Origin: Streptomyces sp. NBC_01214
GTDB taxonomy: Bacteria; Actinomycetota; Actinomycetes; Streptomycetales; Streptomycetaceae
Assembly (NCBI RefSeq): GCF_026340975.1
Contig: NZ_JAPEOS010000003.1
Span: 992,001-1,056,000, forward strand
Direction of reading: 5' to 3'
Length of the DNA stretch: 64,000 nucleotides
The translations under genes were made by a program, and so were the position numbers. The notes beneath the pieces were generated by a model. That model did no database searches, was not told the DNA's origin, and saw only the letters and a program-made list of their open reading frames with translations. This document shows, in pieces, positions 1 through 9,991 of the stretch. How positions within the stretch are numbered: the first letter of the stretch is position 1; every line of letters begins with the position of its first letter.

Positions 1-1
1 G

Positions 2-915
<914 letters not shown>

Positions 916-919
<4 letters not shown>

Positions 920-2334
920 CCACCGCCACCAACGCCACCACCGTCACCACCGGCGGCGCCCTGCCCGACGGGGAGTACGACGTGACGGTCGTGGGCGCCG
1001 GCGTGGTGGGCGCGGCGATCGCCCGCGAACTGGCCCGGCTCCCGCTGCGGATCGCGCTGGTCGACGCGTCCGACGACGTCGGTGACGGCACCTCGAAGGC
1101 CAACACCGCCATCCTGCACACCGGTTTCGACGCGGTGCCCGGCTCCCTGGAGTCCCGGCTCGTCCGGGAGGGCCACCGACTGCTCTCCGCGTACGCCGCC
1201 GAGAGCGGCATCCCGGTGGAGCCGCTCGGAGCGCTCCTCGTCGCCTGGGACGAGGAACAGGCGGCCGCACTGCCGGGGCTCGCGGGGAAGGCCGTACGCA
1301 ACGGCTACCGCGCGGCCCGGATCATCGCGGCCGACGAGGTGCGGGCCCGTGAGCCGGAACTCGGACCCGGGGTGCTGGGAGCCCTCGACGTGCCGGGGGA
1401 ATCCATCATCTGCCCCTGGACGACCACGCTCGCGTACGCCACGCAGGCCGTCCGCGCGGGCGTCGACCTCCACCTCAACTGCCGCGTCCAGAAGGTCACG
1501 TCGGGCGAAACGCACACCCTGGCCACGAGCCGGGGCCCGCTGCGTACCCGGCACCTGGTCAACGCGGCCGGTCTGTACGCCGACGAGATCGACCGGCTCC
1601 TCGGCCACGCGGACTTCGCCGTGACGCCCCGGCGCGGCCAGCTGATCGTCTTCGACGAGCTCGCCCGCGGCCTGGTCCGGCACGTCCTGCTGCCCGTACC
1701 GAGCGCCCTCGGGAAGGGGGTGCTGGTGTCGCCGACGGTGTACGGGAACGTCATGCTCGGGCCGACCGCCGAAGACCTGGACGACAAGGCGGACACCGGA
1801 TCGACCGCCGAGGGGCTCGCGCTGCTGCGGGAGAAGGGCCGCCGGATCCTGCCGGCCCTCCTGGAGGAGGAGGTCACCGCCGTGTACGCCGGCCTACGGG
1901 CCGCCACCGGCGACGACGACTACGCGATCCGGGCCCACCCCGCGCAGCGGTACGTCACGGTGGGCGGGATCCGCTCGACGGGACTGACGGCCTCGATGGC
2001 GATCGCCGCCCACGTCGTGGAACTGCTCGCCGACGGCGGCCTGCCGGTGGTCGGGGCCCGGGAGCTGGAGCCGGTGCGGATGCCGAACCTGGGCGAGGCG
2101 TTCCTCCGGCCCTACCGCGACGCCGACCTGATCGCACGGGACTCGGAGTACGGCCGGATCGTCTGCCACTGCGAGCGCGTGACGCGCGGGGAGATCCGCG
2201 ACGCGCTGGCCTCGGTCGTCCCGCCCGGTTCGCCGGACGGCCTGCGCCGGCGCACGCGTGCACGGGGCGGCCGCTGCCAGGGCTTCCACTGCGGGGCCGC
2301 CGTCCGCGCGCTGTTCGAGGAGGCCCGCAGATGA
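916..2334 (+). CDS. GlpA-like FAD-dependent glycerol-3-phosphate dehydrogenase family protein
   Basis: A 472-residue flavoprotein that probably oxidises glycerol-3-phosphate or a similar polyol phosphate. An N-terminal Rossmann FAD site (VVGAGVVGAAIAREL, about residues 23-37) is followed by the DAO-type fold with the TSKANTAILHTGFD segment seen in GlpA/GlpD proteins. The C-terminus carries a BFD-like [2Fe-2S] domain with a CHCE motif and a later GRCQGFHC, so four cysteines are present as in GlpA rather than GlpD. The ATG at 916 is chosen because it gives an ATGA overlap with the upstream kinase; it also overlaps the downstream flavoprotein by ATGA. The frame is open further upstream but that is antisense-like sequence inside the kinase. 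Confidence 0.88.
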
Positions 2335-3527
2335 GCCGCGACCGCACGGTCGACGTCCTGGTCGTCGGTGCCGGTCCCGCCGGGCTGGCCCTGGCCGCCC
2401 GCCTCGCGGCCGCGGGCGCGGGCCGCGTCGAGGTCCTGGAGCGCGAGCAGGACGCGGGCGGAGTGCCGCGCCACTGCCACCACGGCGGATTCGGGGGGCC
2501 CGTACGTCCCTGGCTCACCGGGCCGGCGTACGCGCGCCGCGCCGTGCGGGTGGCGACGGCGGCCGGGGCGACGGTCCGCACCGGTGTCAGCGCCACCGGC
2601 TGGGCCGGCCCGCTGACCTTGGAGACCACGAGCCCGGCGGGCCTGGAGCGGATCACGGCCCGGGCCGTGATCCTCGCCACGGGCGCCCGCGAGCGCCCGC
2701 GCAGCGCCCGGCTGGTACCGGGCTCCCGGCCGGCGGGCGTGCTGACCACCGGGGAGCTTCAGCAGTCGGTCCACCTGTACGGCCAGGACATCGGCCGCAG
2801 GGCCGTCGTGGTGGGCGCCGAGCCGGTGGCCCGCCACGCCGTACGCACCCTGCGCCGGGCGGGAGCGGAGGTGGTGGCCGTGGTCACGGAGCGCTCCCGC
2901 GGCACCGCCGTGCCGGGAGTCCCGCTGCTCACGGCCACGACGGTGGTCGAACTGCGCGGCCGGGGCCGCCTGTCGGGCGTGGCCGTTCGCCACGAGGACG
3001 GCCGCTGCGGGGTCCTCGCGTGCGACACGGTGGTCTTCACCGGTGACTGGATCCCCGACCACGAGCTGGCGCGCCGCGGTGGCGTGGCCCTGGACCCCAG
3101 CACCCGCGGTCCTTGCACGGACGCGTCCTTCCGTACGTCGGTGCCGGGGGTCTTCGCGGTCGGCAACGCCCTCCACGGCGTCGAACGCGCAGCCACCGCG
3201 GCCGCGGAGGGCGCCGCGGCCGCGGCCCCGGTCCTGGCCCGCCTGTCGGGTGCGCCGTGGCCGGATCCGGGCCCACCGCTGGTCGTCCGGGCCCCGCTGT
3301 TGTGGGTGACACCGAACCGGCTCACGGACATCGGGGGGCGGCCGTTGCTGCTGCGGTCCGCGGAGCCGCGGATGGCCCCGGTGCTGACGGCGGCCCAGGA
3401 CGGCCGGCTGCTGTGGCGGCGGCGGTTCCCGGTCCGGGTGACGCCGTCGCGATCGCTGACGCTGCCGCCGGGGTGGACGGACCGGGTCGACCGGTCGGGC
3501 GGTCCGGTCGTGTTGGCCCTCGACTGA
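2331..3527 (+). CDS. FAD/NAD(P)-dependent oxidoreductase, GlpB/HcnB-like
   Basis: A 398-residue pyridine-nucleotide-disulfide-type flavoprotein. It has an FAD dinucleotide fold (VLVVGAGPAGLALAARLAAAG), a second nucleotide-binding segment (RRAVVVGAEPVARHAVRTL) and the late ATG-like motif VPGVFAVGNALHG that closes the FAD site. Proteins of this type pair with GlpA-like subunits to form a two-flavoprotein dehydrogenase that passes electrons onward, as in hydrogen cyanide synthase HcnB or opine oxidase. It is translationally coupled to the GlpA-like gene (ATGA at 2331), the third gene of the operon. A terminator-like hairpin follows the stop. The exact electron acceptor cannot be read from sequence. 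Confidence 0.82.
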   Translation: MSRDRTVDVLVVGAGPAGLALAARLAAAGAGRVEVLEREQDAGGVPRHCHHGGFGGPVRPWLTGPAYARRAVRVATAAGATVRTGVSATGWAGPLTLETTSPAGLERITARAVILATGARERPRSARLVPGSRPAGVLTTGELQQSVHLYGQDIGRRAVVVGAEPVARHAVRTLRRAGAEVVAVVTERSRGTAVPGVPLLTATTVVELRGRGRLSGVAVRHEDGRCGVLACDTVVFTGDWIPDHELARRGGVALDPSTRGPCTDASFRTSVPGVFAVGNALHGVERAATAAAEGAAAAAPVLARLSGAPWPDPGPPLVVRAPLLWVTPNRLTDIGGRPLLLRSAEPRMAPVLTAAQDGRLLWRRRFPVRVTPSRSLTLPPGWTDRVDRSGGPVVLALD

Positions 3528-3533
3528 CGGTCA

Positions 3534-3553
3534 CCCTCCCCGGGCCCGGAGGG
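3534..3553 (+). terminator. Hairpin after the polyol-oxidation operon
   Basis: Six-base arms CCCTCC (3534-3539) and GGAGGG (3548-3553) flank a loop that is itself the GC palindrome CCGGGCCC. It sits 7 bases after the stop of the last flavoprotein. There is no T-tract, as is usual for Streptomyces terminators. Confidence 0.5.
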
Positions 3554-3570
3554 CGGCGGCGGGCGCGCCG

Positions 3571-3601
3571 TTGACTACGTTCCGTAAACATTTCGGATAC
3601 T
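3571..3601 (+). promoter_or_regulatory. Candidate sigma-70 promoter for the unknown/DyP operon
   Basis: TTGACT at 3571-3576 is a good -35 element and GATACT at 3596-3601 a plausible -10, with a long 19-base spacer. The stretch is conspicuously AT-rich against its surroundings and ends about 67 bases before the GTG start. Inference from sequence only. Confidence 0.4.
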
Positions 3602-3667
3602 TTGTGTCACGACCCTCATCGCTCACGACGTCACCTACGGGGTTGCGCCCCGTCAGGAGGTACCGAC

Positions 3668-4924
3668 GTGCCGTTCTCCGTCCCCGGACTGGCCGACGAT
3701 CTGACCCCCGATCTCCTGGACCGCTGGAACAAGGAGATCGACCGCCAGTTCAGGCGCCTGGAGCCTGATCTGGGGAGCCAGTACTTCACCCTGGAACCCG
3801 ACGATCCGGCCGCCGACCGGGTGGCCGTCACCTGGTTCGGCAATCCGGCCGAGCCGGAGTTCTGCCTCGACGCCGCCACGGCCCGCACGTTGTCCGACTG
3901 GGGCGTGCGCGGCCGACGCGCCCTGCACAACGAGTACTGCGAGTACGCGGTCATCAGCGCGACCGACACCGAGGGACGGGTCCGCCCCAAGCGGGTGCAG
4001 GTCACCACCGAGCTCCCCGAGTACTACCTGATGCTCGCCGAGCACGCCCCGACCCGCCTGCGGGAAATCCTCGCCGAGACGCTCGGCACCGAACCCCGCT
4101 GGCAGGAACTCTACGGACCGGCCGTCGCGGACCCGAAGCTGCTCGCCCCGACCCAGCGCCGCGTGGCCTTCGCCCGCCACCTGACCGGCCACGGACAGCA
4201 CCCCGACCTGATCGACGCCGACGTCCCGGCCGAACCGGCGGGCTCGCTCAACGCGGTCAACGCCCTGTTCATGGCCCACCCCATCAACGGGCTGGACGAC
4301 CTGATCTACATCGTGATGTTCGGCGCGAAGCCCTACGCCCGCCGGAATTCCGCGGGCGGCTTCGAACCCGCCGGACGGGACCAGATCTTCCGCCAGCAGC
4401 CCGGGCTCGAAGCCCTGTCCTGTCGCCATGCCGACCCGGCCGCTGCACTGGCCGCGGCGGACGCCGCCTTCCAGGGCCGGACCGTGTCCTTCGCCGATCC
4501 ACTGGGCATGTACATCCAGCAGTTCACCTCCGAGGTCTTCCTCTTCGAGGGCGGCCCCGTCCCGGACCCGTGGATCCGGCTCTCCCGCGGCCAGCAGGGG
4601 CTGGCCCAGCGGCTGGAGTTCGGCCCGTCGGACGACGACCCGCACTTCCTCGACGAGATCACCGTGGTGGAGGGCGACGCGGAGGAACCCCTGACCGGTG
4701 GCTACCAAGTCGTACGCCAGGTGCAGGTCGGCCCGGTGGTCGCGCTCGGCGCACCGGCGCCCGTACCGCCCGGTGACTTCGTGGTCCTCGCCGACTCACC
4801 CGGGCCCATCCGCTGCCGGGACGCGCGCGTGTGCACCGACACGGTGGGGCCGCTGAAGGACGCCTTCGACGCCGAGGCCCTGCGACCCGGACCCCTGGGC
4901 AGCCGCCCCCGGGGCGGGAGATGA
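3668..4924 (+). CDS. Conserved protein of unknown function coupled to a DyP peroxidase
   Basis: I do not recognise the family of this 418-residue protein. The GTG start at 3668 is chosen for the strong AGGAGG at 3655-3660; a TTG 66 bases upstream has no such site. No signal peptide or membrane segment is visible, so it should be cytoplasmic. Notable segments are LHNEYCEYAVI (about residue 89), EYYLMLAEHAP, and FADPLGMYIQQFTSEVFLFEGG in the second half; these aromatic and acidic patches look like an enzyme core or metal site but no standard motif is present. Its stop overlaps the start of the DyP-type peroxidase gene (ATGA), so the two are made together and may act as partners in an oxidative reaction. 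Confidence 0.75.
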   Translation: MPFSVPGLADDLTPDLLDRWNKEIDRQFRRLEPDLGSQYFTLEPDDPAADRVAVTWFGNPAEPEFCLDAATARTLSDWGVRGRRALHNEYCEYAVISATDTEGRVRPKRVQVTTELPEYYLMLAEHAPTRLREILAETLGTEPRWQELYGPAVADPKLLAPTQRRVAFARHLTGHGQHPDLIDADVPAEPAGSLNAVNALFMAHPINGLDDLIYIVMFGAKPYARRNSAGGFEPAGRDQIFRQQPGLEALSCRHADPAAALAAADAAFQGRTVSFADPLGMYIQQFTSEVFLFEGGPVPDPWIRLSRGQQGLAQRLEFGPSDDDPHFLDEITVVEGDAEEPLTGGYQVVRQVQVGPVVALGAPAPVPPGDFVVLADSPGPIRCRDARVCTDTVGPLKDAFDAEALRPGPLGSRPRGGR

Positions 4925-6150
4925 GCGTCCTCCAGGACGGGATCTACCACGGGCCCGGCCGGCGCCCGCCCGGCCATCTCGCGCTCGTCTTCCTGCGGGC
5001 CGACCCGGAGGCCGACGCCGCGGCCGTCGACGGCGCGCTGCGCGAGGTGACCACGATGCTGCGCGGCCTCGCCGACGGCATCGTGCCGGAACTGCCGGGC
5101 CACCCGGTGCCGAGCGCCGGCCTGGAGTTCTTGCTCGGCTTCGGCCCGAAGGCCTTCGACATCACCGGCGCGAAACTTCCCTGCCCGGCCGCGCTCGGCC
5201 CGCGGCTGCGGTTCCGCTCGCCCCGCCCCACCGGAGGCGGGCCGCTGCTGGTCGGCGGGGGCCTGTCCTACGCGGCGGACGTCACCCGCAACGACGCGAC
5301 GGAGGAGTTCTGCCTGCAGCTCACCGCGGAGACCCAACTCGCGGTCTCGCGCGCCGTGGTGGAGCTGTGGAAGCTGCTGCGCAGCGCGCGCACCGGCGAC
5401 TCGCGCACGGCCGCGCTGGAGATCGCGGGCATCCACACCGGATTCCAGCGCGACGACCGGCGCAGCTGGATCGGTTTCCACGACGGCGTGTCCAACCTGG
5501 ACAGCGCCGACCGGGAACGGGTCATCAGCATCGGAGCGGCCGACGCGGGCCCGGACCCGTGGACGATCGGCGGAACCTGCCTGGTCTTCGCCCGCCTCGC
5601 CGTCGACCTCGACCAGTGGCACCTCCTGCCGCGCGTGCAGCAGGAGTTCCTCGTCGGCCGGGACAAGCTCACCGGAGCCCCCCTCACCGGCCGTGACGGC
5701 GAAGGGCTGCCCGTACCGGCCGCGGGCTGTCCGGTGGCGGGGACCACCGAGGTGACGCAACCGGGCAACGAGGACTTCCTGGAGCCACGGCCCACCGCCG
5801 ATCCGGTGCTGCTCGCCAGCCATGTGCGGCGGTCCAATCTGACCGGCACCGCCGACCCCGACCAGAGCGGCTCGCTGCGGGTGTTCCGGCAGGGGTACGA
5901 GTTCTTCGAACCGGTCGCGGCCGCCCCCGGCTTCCGGGCCGGGCTGAACTTCGTCGGCTTCCAGGACAGCCCCGAACGGGTGCTGCGCATCCTCACCCAG
6001 CGCGGCTGGCTGGGTGGCGTCAACTTCGGAGGGCAGCCCGGTCCGGACGGACCGGCCGGGCGGCTGCTGACGGTGCGGGCGGCAGGCACGTATCTGGTTC
6101 CGCCCGTTCGGGACGGGGCCCCCTACCCGGGGGCCGAGGTGTTCGGCTGA
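4921..6150 (+). CDS. DyP-type (dye-decolourising) haem peroxidase family protein
   Basis: A 409-residue protein with the DyP hallmark GXXDG motif (GFHDGVSN, about residue 187), which carries the distal aspartate used with hydrogen peroxide. It also has GTCLVFARL, GRDKLTGAPL and the later SHVRRSN segment, whose histidine is expected to be the proximal haem ligand. The sequence starts MSVLQDGIYH with no Tat or Sec signal, so it is intracellular, unlike secreted EfeB-type DyPs. ATGA overlap with the preceding unknown gene sets the start. It likely oxidises a bulky substrate with peroxide; that substrate may be linked to the co-encoded unknown protein. No encapsulin shell gene is adjacent. Confidence 0.85.
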   Translation: MSVLQDGIYHGPGRRPPGHLALVFLRADPEADAAAVDGALREVTTMLRGLADGIVPELPGHPVPSAGLEFLLGFGPKAFDITGAKLPCPAALGPRLRFRSPRPTGGGPLLVGGGLSYAADVTRNDATEEFCLQLTAETQLAVSRAVVELWKLLRSARTGDSRTAALEIAGIHTGFQRDDRRSWIGFHDGVSNLDSADRERVISIGAADAGPDPWTIGGTCLVFARLAVDLDQWHLLPRVQQEFLVGRDKLTGAPLTGRDGEGLPVPAAGCPVAGTTEVTQPGNEDFLEPRPTADPVLLASHVRRSNLTGTADPDQSGSLRVFRQGYEFFEPVAAAPGFRAGLNFVGFQDSPERVLRILTQRGWLGGVNFGGQPGPDGPAGRLLTVRAAGTYLVPPVRDGAPYPGAEVFG

Positions 6151-6730
6151 ACCACCGCCCCCCGCCCGGGCGTTCCGCTTCGCCCCCACCGGCCGGTTCG
6201 GCGTGCCCTCGGTAGCAACCACCCCTTCCACCAGGAAGGTTCGCTTCCGGGGTGGTGCGCTGGATCCATGACCAGAGGTCATATCGCGCCAGGGGAAGAC
6301 GTTTTGTAGATCTGTACGAAGAGTAGGTTTCAGCCAGCAGACGTTTTCATGTCTTCCGTCCCTGCCTGACTGCGCTCGATTGCATGTGTACTCCTTCACA
6401 CACGATGCAACGAAGCGGGGGAGGGGGAGCCTTGAGCGAGACGTTGTCCGGCCGGCTGCTCGCCACGGCCAGGCTCGATCCAGGCGTCACCGTCACCGCG
6501 GAACCCGCCGTCCGCACTGCGCCGGGGGCGGGCCTGACCCGCAGCCCGGTCGCACCGGAGCACATCGCCGGCGTCCAGCCGTAGCGAGCTCCCGCGGGTA
6601 CCGCAGACCGTGCCGATCCCCGGACGCCGGCCTCGAAGCGGCACCCGCGAGACCCACCTGTCGTCCCTGGTGCGCCTCCCACACGGGCAGGACACCAGGG
6701 ACATCCCCCACCGTCTCCCAAGGAGTGACC
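6151..6730. other. 580-base AT-rich structured intergenic region
   Basis: No convincing gene lies here. The region contains a pair of mutually exclusive hairpins (6218-6256), the perfect inverted repeat ATGACC-AGA-GGTCAT (6268-6282), a 9-base direct repeat AGACGTTTT (6297-6305 and 6339-6347) and the inverted repeat TTGCAT/ATGCAA (6380-6385 and 6405-6410). From about 6270 to 6420 it is clearly less GC-rich than the genes around it, as expected for promoter DNA. A TTG-started 50-codon frame at 6432 follows a purine-rich GGGGGAG but resembles nothing known. Confidence 0.6.
6218..6256 (+). promoter_or_regulatory. Alternative hairpins between DyP and deaminase genes
   Basis: Outer arms ACCACCCC (6218-6225) and GGGGTGGT (6249-6256) pair perfectly. 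Inside, GGAAGG can pair either backward with CCTTCC (6224-6239, loop ACCA) or forward with CTTCC (6234-6248, loop GTTCG). It may be the DyP terminator or a switchable leader element. Confidence 0.45.
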
Positions 6731-7234
6731 GTGACCGCGCACACCCAAGAAGCGAACGTCCAGGACCTCGAGCGCACCTGGCTGGACGAGGCGATCAGAC
6801 TCGCCACGAACAGCGTGGCGAACGGTGGCGGACCGTTCGGCGCCCTGGTCGCCAAGGGCGGCGAGATCGTCGCGCTCGGGAACAACCGGGTCACCTCCAC
6901 CCTGGACCCGACCGCCCACGCCGAGGTGAGCGCGATGCGTGCCGCCTGCAAGGAGCTCGACACGTTCTCGCTCGAAGGCTGCGTGTTGGTGACCTCGTGC
7001 GAACCGTGTCCCATGTGTCTTTCCTCGGCGCTGTGGGCGCGGGTCGACCGGATCGTCTACTCCGCCGACCGGCACGACGCCGCGGTGGCCGGCTTCGACG
7101 ACCGCAAGTTCTACGACCTGTTCGAAAAGCAGCCCGCGTCGAAGTGGCCGCTGGCGATAGAGCAGCTGGACCTGCCCAACCGTACGGCGCCGTTCGACGC
7201 GTGGGTGGCCAAGACCGACCGCATCGACTACTGA
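6731..7234 (+). CDS. Nucleoside/guanine deaminase of the cytidine deaminase superfamily
   Basis: A 167-residue zinc-dependent deaminase. The HAEVSAMR motif provides one zinc ligand and the catalytic glutamate, and TSCEPCPMCLSSALWA provides the two cysteine ligands. The C-terminal tail (FYDLFEKQPASKWPLAIEQL) resembles GuaD guanine deaminases, so conversion of guanine to xanthine in purine salvage is the best guess; other nucleobase or tRNA-adenosine deaminases share the zinc site. The GTG start at 6731 is preceded by AAGGAG with 5-base spacing. It is monocistronic, with a long structured leader upstream. Confidence 0.88.
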   Translation: MTAHTQEANVQDLERTWLDEAIRLATNSVANGGGPFGALVAKGGEIVALGNNRVTSTLDPTAHAEVSAMRAACKELDTFSLEGCVLVTSCEPCPMCLSSALWARVDRIVYSADRHDAAVAGFDDRKFYDLFEKQPASKWPLAIEQLDLPNRTAPFDAWVAKTDRIDY

Positions 7235-7495
7235 GGCAGCGGTCCGCCTCGGACCGACATCGAGTGGACCGGACCGACCGGACCACTGTGGACGCCGGAA
7301 CCTTCCGGCACCGCAACACCAGGTGAACGTCCACGGACAGCAGGGAACGCCCCGCGAGCCGGGCGCCGGATCGACACGTCATCCGCCGCCCGGTCCACGG
7401 CGGGCCGGCGATCCCGGGGTTGCGGCCGTCGAGATCCGGGGTGACGGTGCAAGATGAGGCCGACTGACCTGTCGTCATGACCGAGGTGGGTTCTC

Positions 7496-8233
7496 ATGCC
7501 CCGCAGCACCGCCGATGACGCCGGGCGGCGACACGATCGACGCCCGCGGCGCATCGGTACCTGGCCGGCCGTGGGGGTCACGGTGGCCGTCCTCGGCGTC
7601 GCCAACCTCGCCCTGCACCGCTGGACCGGTGCATGGGGCCTGGTGACGGCCGTCGTGGTCAGCGGCCTGCTGCTCGGTGTGCTCCGCTGGGCCGGCGGTA
7701 CCCTCGCGGACGCGGGGCTGGCCCGGGGCACGCTGGCCCGCGGTGCCCGTTGGGCGCTGGTCCTGATCGGCCTGGTCGGCGTCGTCTACCTGGCCGGGGC
7801 CCTGCTGCCGGCCACCAGGGGGCTGTTCGAAGACCGGCGGTACGACGCGATGGGCGGCGCAGAGGTGCTGCTCCGCGTGTTCGTGCTGGTCCCCGTCGGC
7901 ACGGTCCTGGTGGAGGAGATCGCCTTCCGCGGCGTGCTCTACGGCCTCGTGTACCGCGTCCGCGGGGCGGTCTGGGCGACCGCCGTGTCGAGCCTGCTGT
8001 TCGGGCTGTGGCACGTGCTGCCGTCGCTGCACCTGGCGACCGCGAAACCGGCCGTGGGCTCGGTCGTCGGCCAGTCGGCGTTCGGAGCGGTGCTGGGCGC
8101 CGTGCTGTTCACGGCGGCGGCCGGCGTCCTGTTCTGCGAACTGCGCCGCCGCAGCGGCAGCCTGCTGGCTCCCATGGGCCTGCACTGGGCGGTCAACGCG
8201 TTCGGCTACCTCGTCGGATACCTGCTGCGCTGA
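7496..8233 (+). CDS. CPBP-family intramembrane metalloprotease (CAAX protease-like)
   Basis: A 245-residue polytopic membrane protein. The diagnostic motif VEEIAFRG (about residue 141) gives the catalytic EE pair and arginine; FGLWHV and LHWAVN supply the later zinc-site histidines. Several hydrophobic helices surround these motifs, starting at about residue 23. In bacteria this family acts as membrane-embedded proteases, for example in bacteriocin maturation or self-immunity, but the substrate here is unknown. The ATG at 7496 has GAGGTGG upstream. It runs convergently into the minus-strand hydrolase gene with only 17 bases between stops. Confidence 0.9.
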   Translation: MPRSTADDAGRRHDRRPRRIGTWPAVGVTVAVLGVANLALHRWTGAWGLVTAVVVSGLLLGVLRWAGGTLADAGLARGTLARGARWALVLIGLVGVVYLAGALLPATRGLFEDRRYDAMGGAEVLLRVFVLVPVGTVLVEEIAFRGVLYGLVYRVRGAVWATAVSSLLFGLWHVLPSLHLATAKPAVGSVVGQSAFGAVLGAVLFTAAAGVLFCELRRRSGSLLAPMGLHWAVNAFGYLVGYLLR

Positions 8234-8250
8234 CCGGCGGTGGGGTGGGC

Positions 8251-9930
8251 TCAGTGCTGCGGCGAGACGATGCCCTTCAGCTGGTCCAGGTCCTGCGCGG
8301 TGAAACCCTCGGGCCGCACGATGTCGTTCCAGGCGTCGACGTACGCGGCCTTGTACGTGTGGCCGTGGCCGTCCGGTACGCCGGTCGAGAACGGCAGGTC
8401 GGCGGTGACCTGCCAGAAGGTCACGAACGGGATCCAGACCATGGCTTCGAGCACGTCCGAGCCGGGCCGCTCCCCGATCCAGTCGGGCTCGGTCAGCGCC
8501 AGGTTCGGGCTCCACCAGACGATCGGATCGGACGGGTGCATCAGGTAGACCACCCGCGGGCCGTCCCACGGCCGGTCCGCCGGAGGCGTCCCGGTGGCCG
8601 GGTCGTCGGTGAACCGGACGGTCCGTCCCTCCCGGTAGACGGGCTCGATCTCGGGGCTGCCCGCGTCGCGCTGGTCACTGAACTCGCGGAACAGCGTGTT
8701 GAAGTTGGGCGGGCCGGCGAACACGGTGCCGGCGGTGCGGTTGCGCAGGTCGGCCTCCCCGCTGAAGGCCGTCTCACCGCCGAACGACCCCAGGCTCTCA
8801 CCCGCCACGAACAGGCGCGGACGCTGGTCCTGGGGCAGCTTGGACCACTTGTCGTAGACCGCGTCGAAGAGCTCGCGGCCGGCCGCCCGTGCCTTGGACT
8901 GGTCCACCAGGTACGACATCCACGACGGCAGGTACGAGTACTGGATCGCCACGGTGGCCGCGTCGCCGTTGCCCAGGTACTCGAACGAGTCCACAGCGGC
9001 GGGATCGACCCAGCCGCTGCCCGTGGTGGTCATCACGAGCAGGTTCTCGCGCGTGAAGCCGCCCGCCCGTTCGAGGTCCGCGACCGCCTTGGCCGCCCGG
9101 GTCTCCGTGTCGTCGGAGGTCTCCAGCCCGGCATAGGCGCGGATGGGCTCCTGCGCCGTACGGTGGGTGAACGCGCCGATCTCCTGGGCCGATGGTCCTC
9201 CGTCGGCGAACGCCCGGCCCTCCCTGCCCAGCGAGTCCCACGGCACCAGCGAGCCGGGTCCGCCGGAGCGCAGCGCCGTCGTGGGCTGGTGGACGCCTTC
9301 CGGCGTCTCCGTGTCACGCAGCGAGAAGGCTTCGTTGGACGCGTTCACGAAGCCGTTCAGCAGCAGCCCGGAGAACGCGGCCCACGCCAGGCCCGCCACC
9401 ACGAGCCAGCCGACCACCCGCGCCGCGCGCCTGCCGATCCAGCGGTCCAGCAGGTCGGCGGCCCGGTGGTACAGGGCCCGGAGCCCCCGACCGGTCAGGA
9501 GCAGGAGCAGGAAGACGAGGGCCGCGACGAACGGGCACGCGACGGTGAAGAGGACGTTGTAGTCGGTGACCCCCATGAGCAGACGGATCTCGTGCTGCCA
9601 GTACTGGCCGAGCCCGAACGAGACGCCGAAGAGCACGATCGCGCTGACGATCAGGACGAGCCACGACCGGCGCGACGGGTTGCGCGCGTCCCGGTCGGCG
9701 AAGGCGCGCCACACGGAGGCCGCGACCACGCCCAACCCGTAGCCGATGGCCGCGCTGATGCCGCAGACCAGGCCCTGGAGCACGCCTCCGCGGGGGAGCA
9801 ACGACGGGGTGAAGGACAGGCACGCCAGCAGGAGCGCGCCCCAGCAGCCCGGCAGCGTCAGGCGGGGCCACCGGCGGTGTTCGGGTACCGGCTCGTCCTG
9901 CGCGGGAGGTTCCGGCGGTTCCTGGCTCAT
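8251..9930 (-). CDS. Membrane-anchored alpha/beta-hydrolase family protein (Abhydrolase_9 type)
   Basis: A 559-residue protein with an N-terminal block of about four to five transmembrane helices and a large C-terminal alpha/beta-hydrolase domain. The serine nucleophile elbow is in LFVAGESLGSFGGE. The layout matches the mycobacterial Rv1069c-like family, whose biochemical role is not well defined; lipid or ester hydrolysis at the membrane is plausible. The ATG at 9930 (GGAGG, 5-base spacing) is preferred over an in-frame ATG at 9948 (GGCGAGGG); both are possible. It is the last gene of the probable operon that includes PPK2, a P-type ATPase and SulP. Confidence 0.85.
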   Translation of the reverse strand: MSQEPPEPPAQDEPVPEHRRWPRLTLPGCWGALLLACLSFTPSLLPRGGVLQGLVCGISAAIGYGLGVVAASVWRAFADRDARNPSRRSWLVLIVSAIVLFGVSFGLGQYWQHEIRLLMGVTDYNVLFTVACPFVAALVFLLLLLTGRGLRALYHRAADLLDRWIGRRAARVVGWLVVAGLAWAAFSGLLLNGFVNASNEAFSLRDTETPEGVHQPTTALRSGGPGSLVPWDSLGREGRAFADGGPSAQEIGAFTHRTAQEPIRAYAGLETSDDTETRAAKAVADLERAGGFTRENLLVMTTTGSGWVDPAAVDSFEYLGNGDAATVAIQYSYLPSWMSYLVDQSKARAAGRELFDAVYDKWSKLPQDQRPRLFVAGESLGSFGGETAFSGEADLRNRTAGTVFAGPPNFNTLFREFSDQRDAGSPEIEPVYREGRTVRFTDDPATGTPPADRPWDGPRVVYLMHPSDPIVWWSPNLALTEPDWIGERPGSDVLEAMVWIPFVTFWQVTADLPFSTGVPDGHGHTYKAAYVDAWNDIVRPEGFTAQDLDQLKGIVSPQH

Positions 9931-9991
9931 GGCGTCCTCCACGGCCATGGTGCCCTCGCCGCGTCGGTCGTGCCATCCGGGGCGCGGGCCG

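Noticed and set aside
4921..6150. Encapsulin-loaded DyP
   Set aside because: No encapsulin shell gene is adjacent and no recognisable cargo-loading tail is seen at the C-terminus.
6432..6584. TTG-started 50-codon frame after a GGGGGAG site
   Set aside because: No similarity or homologue-like composition; probably part of the deaminase leader. Kept only as a note.
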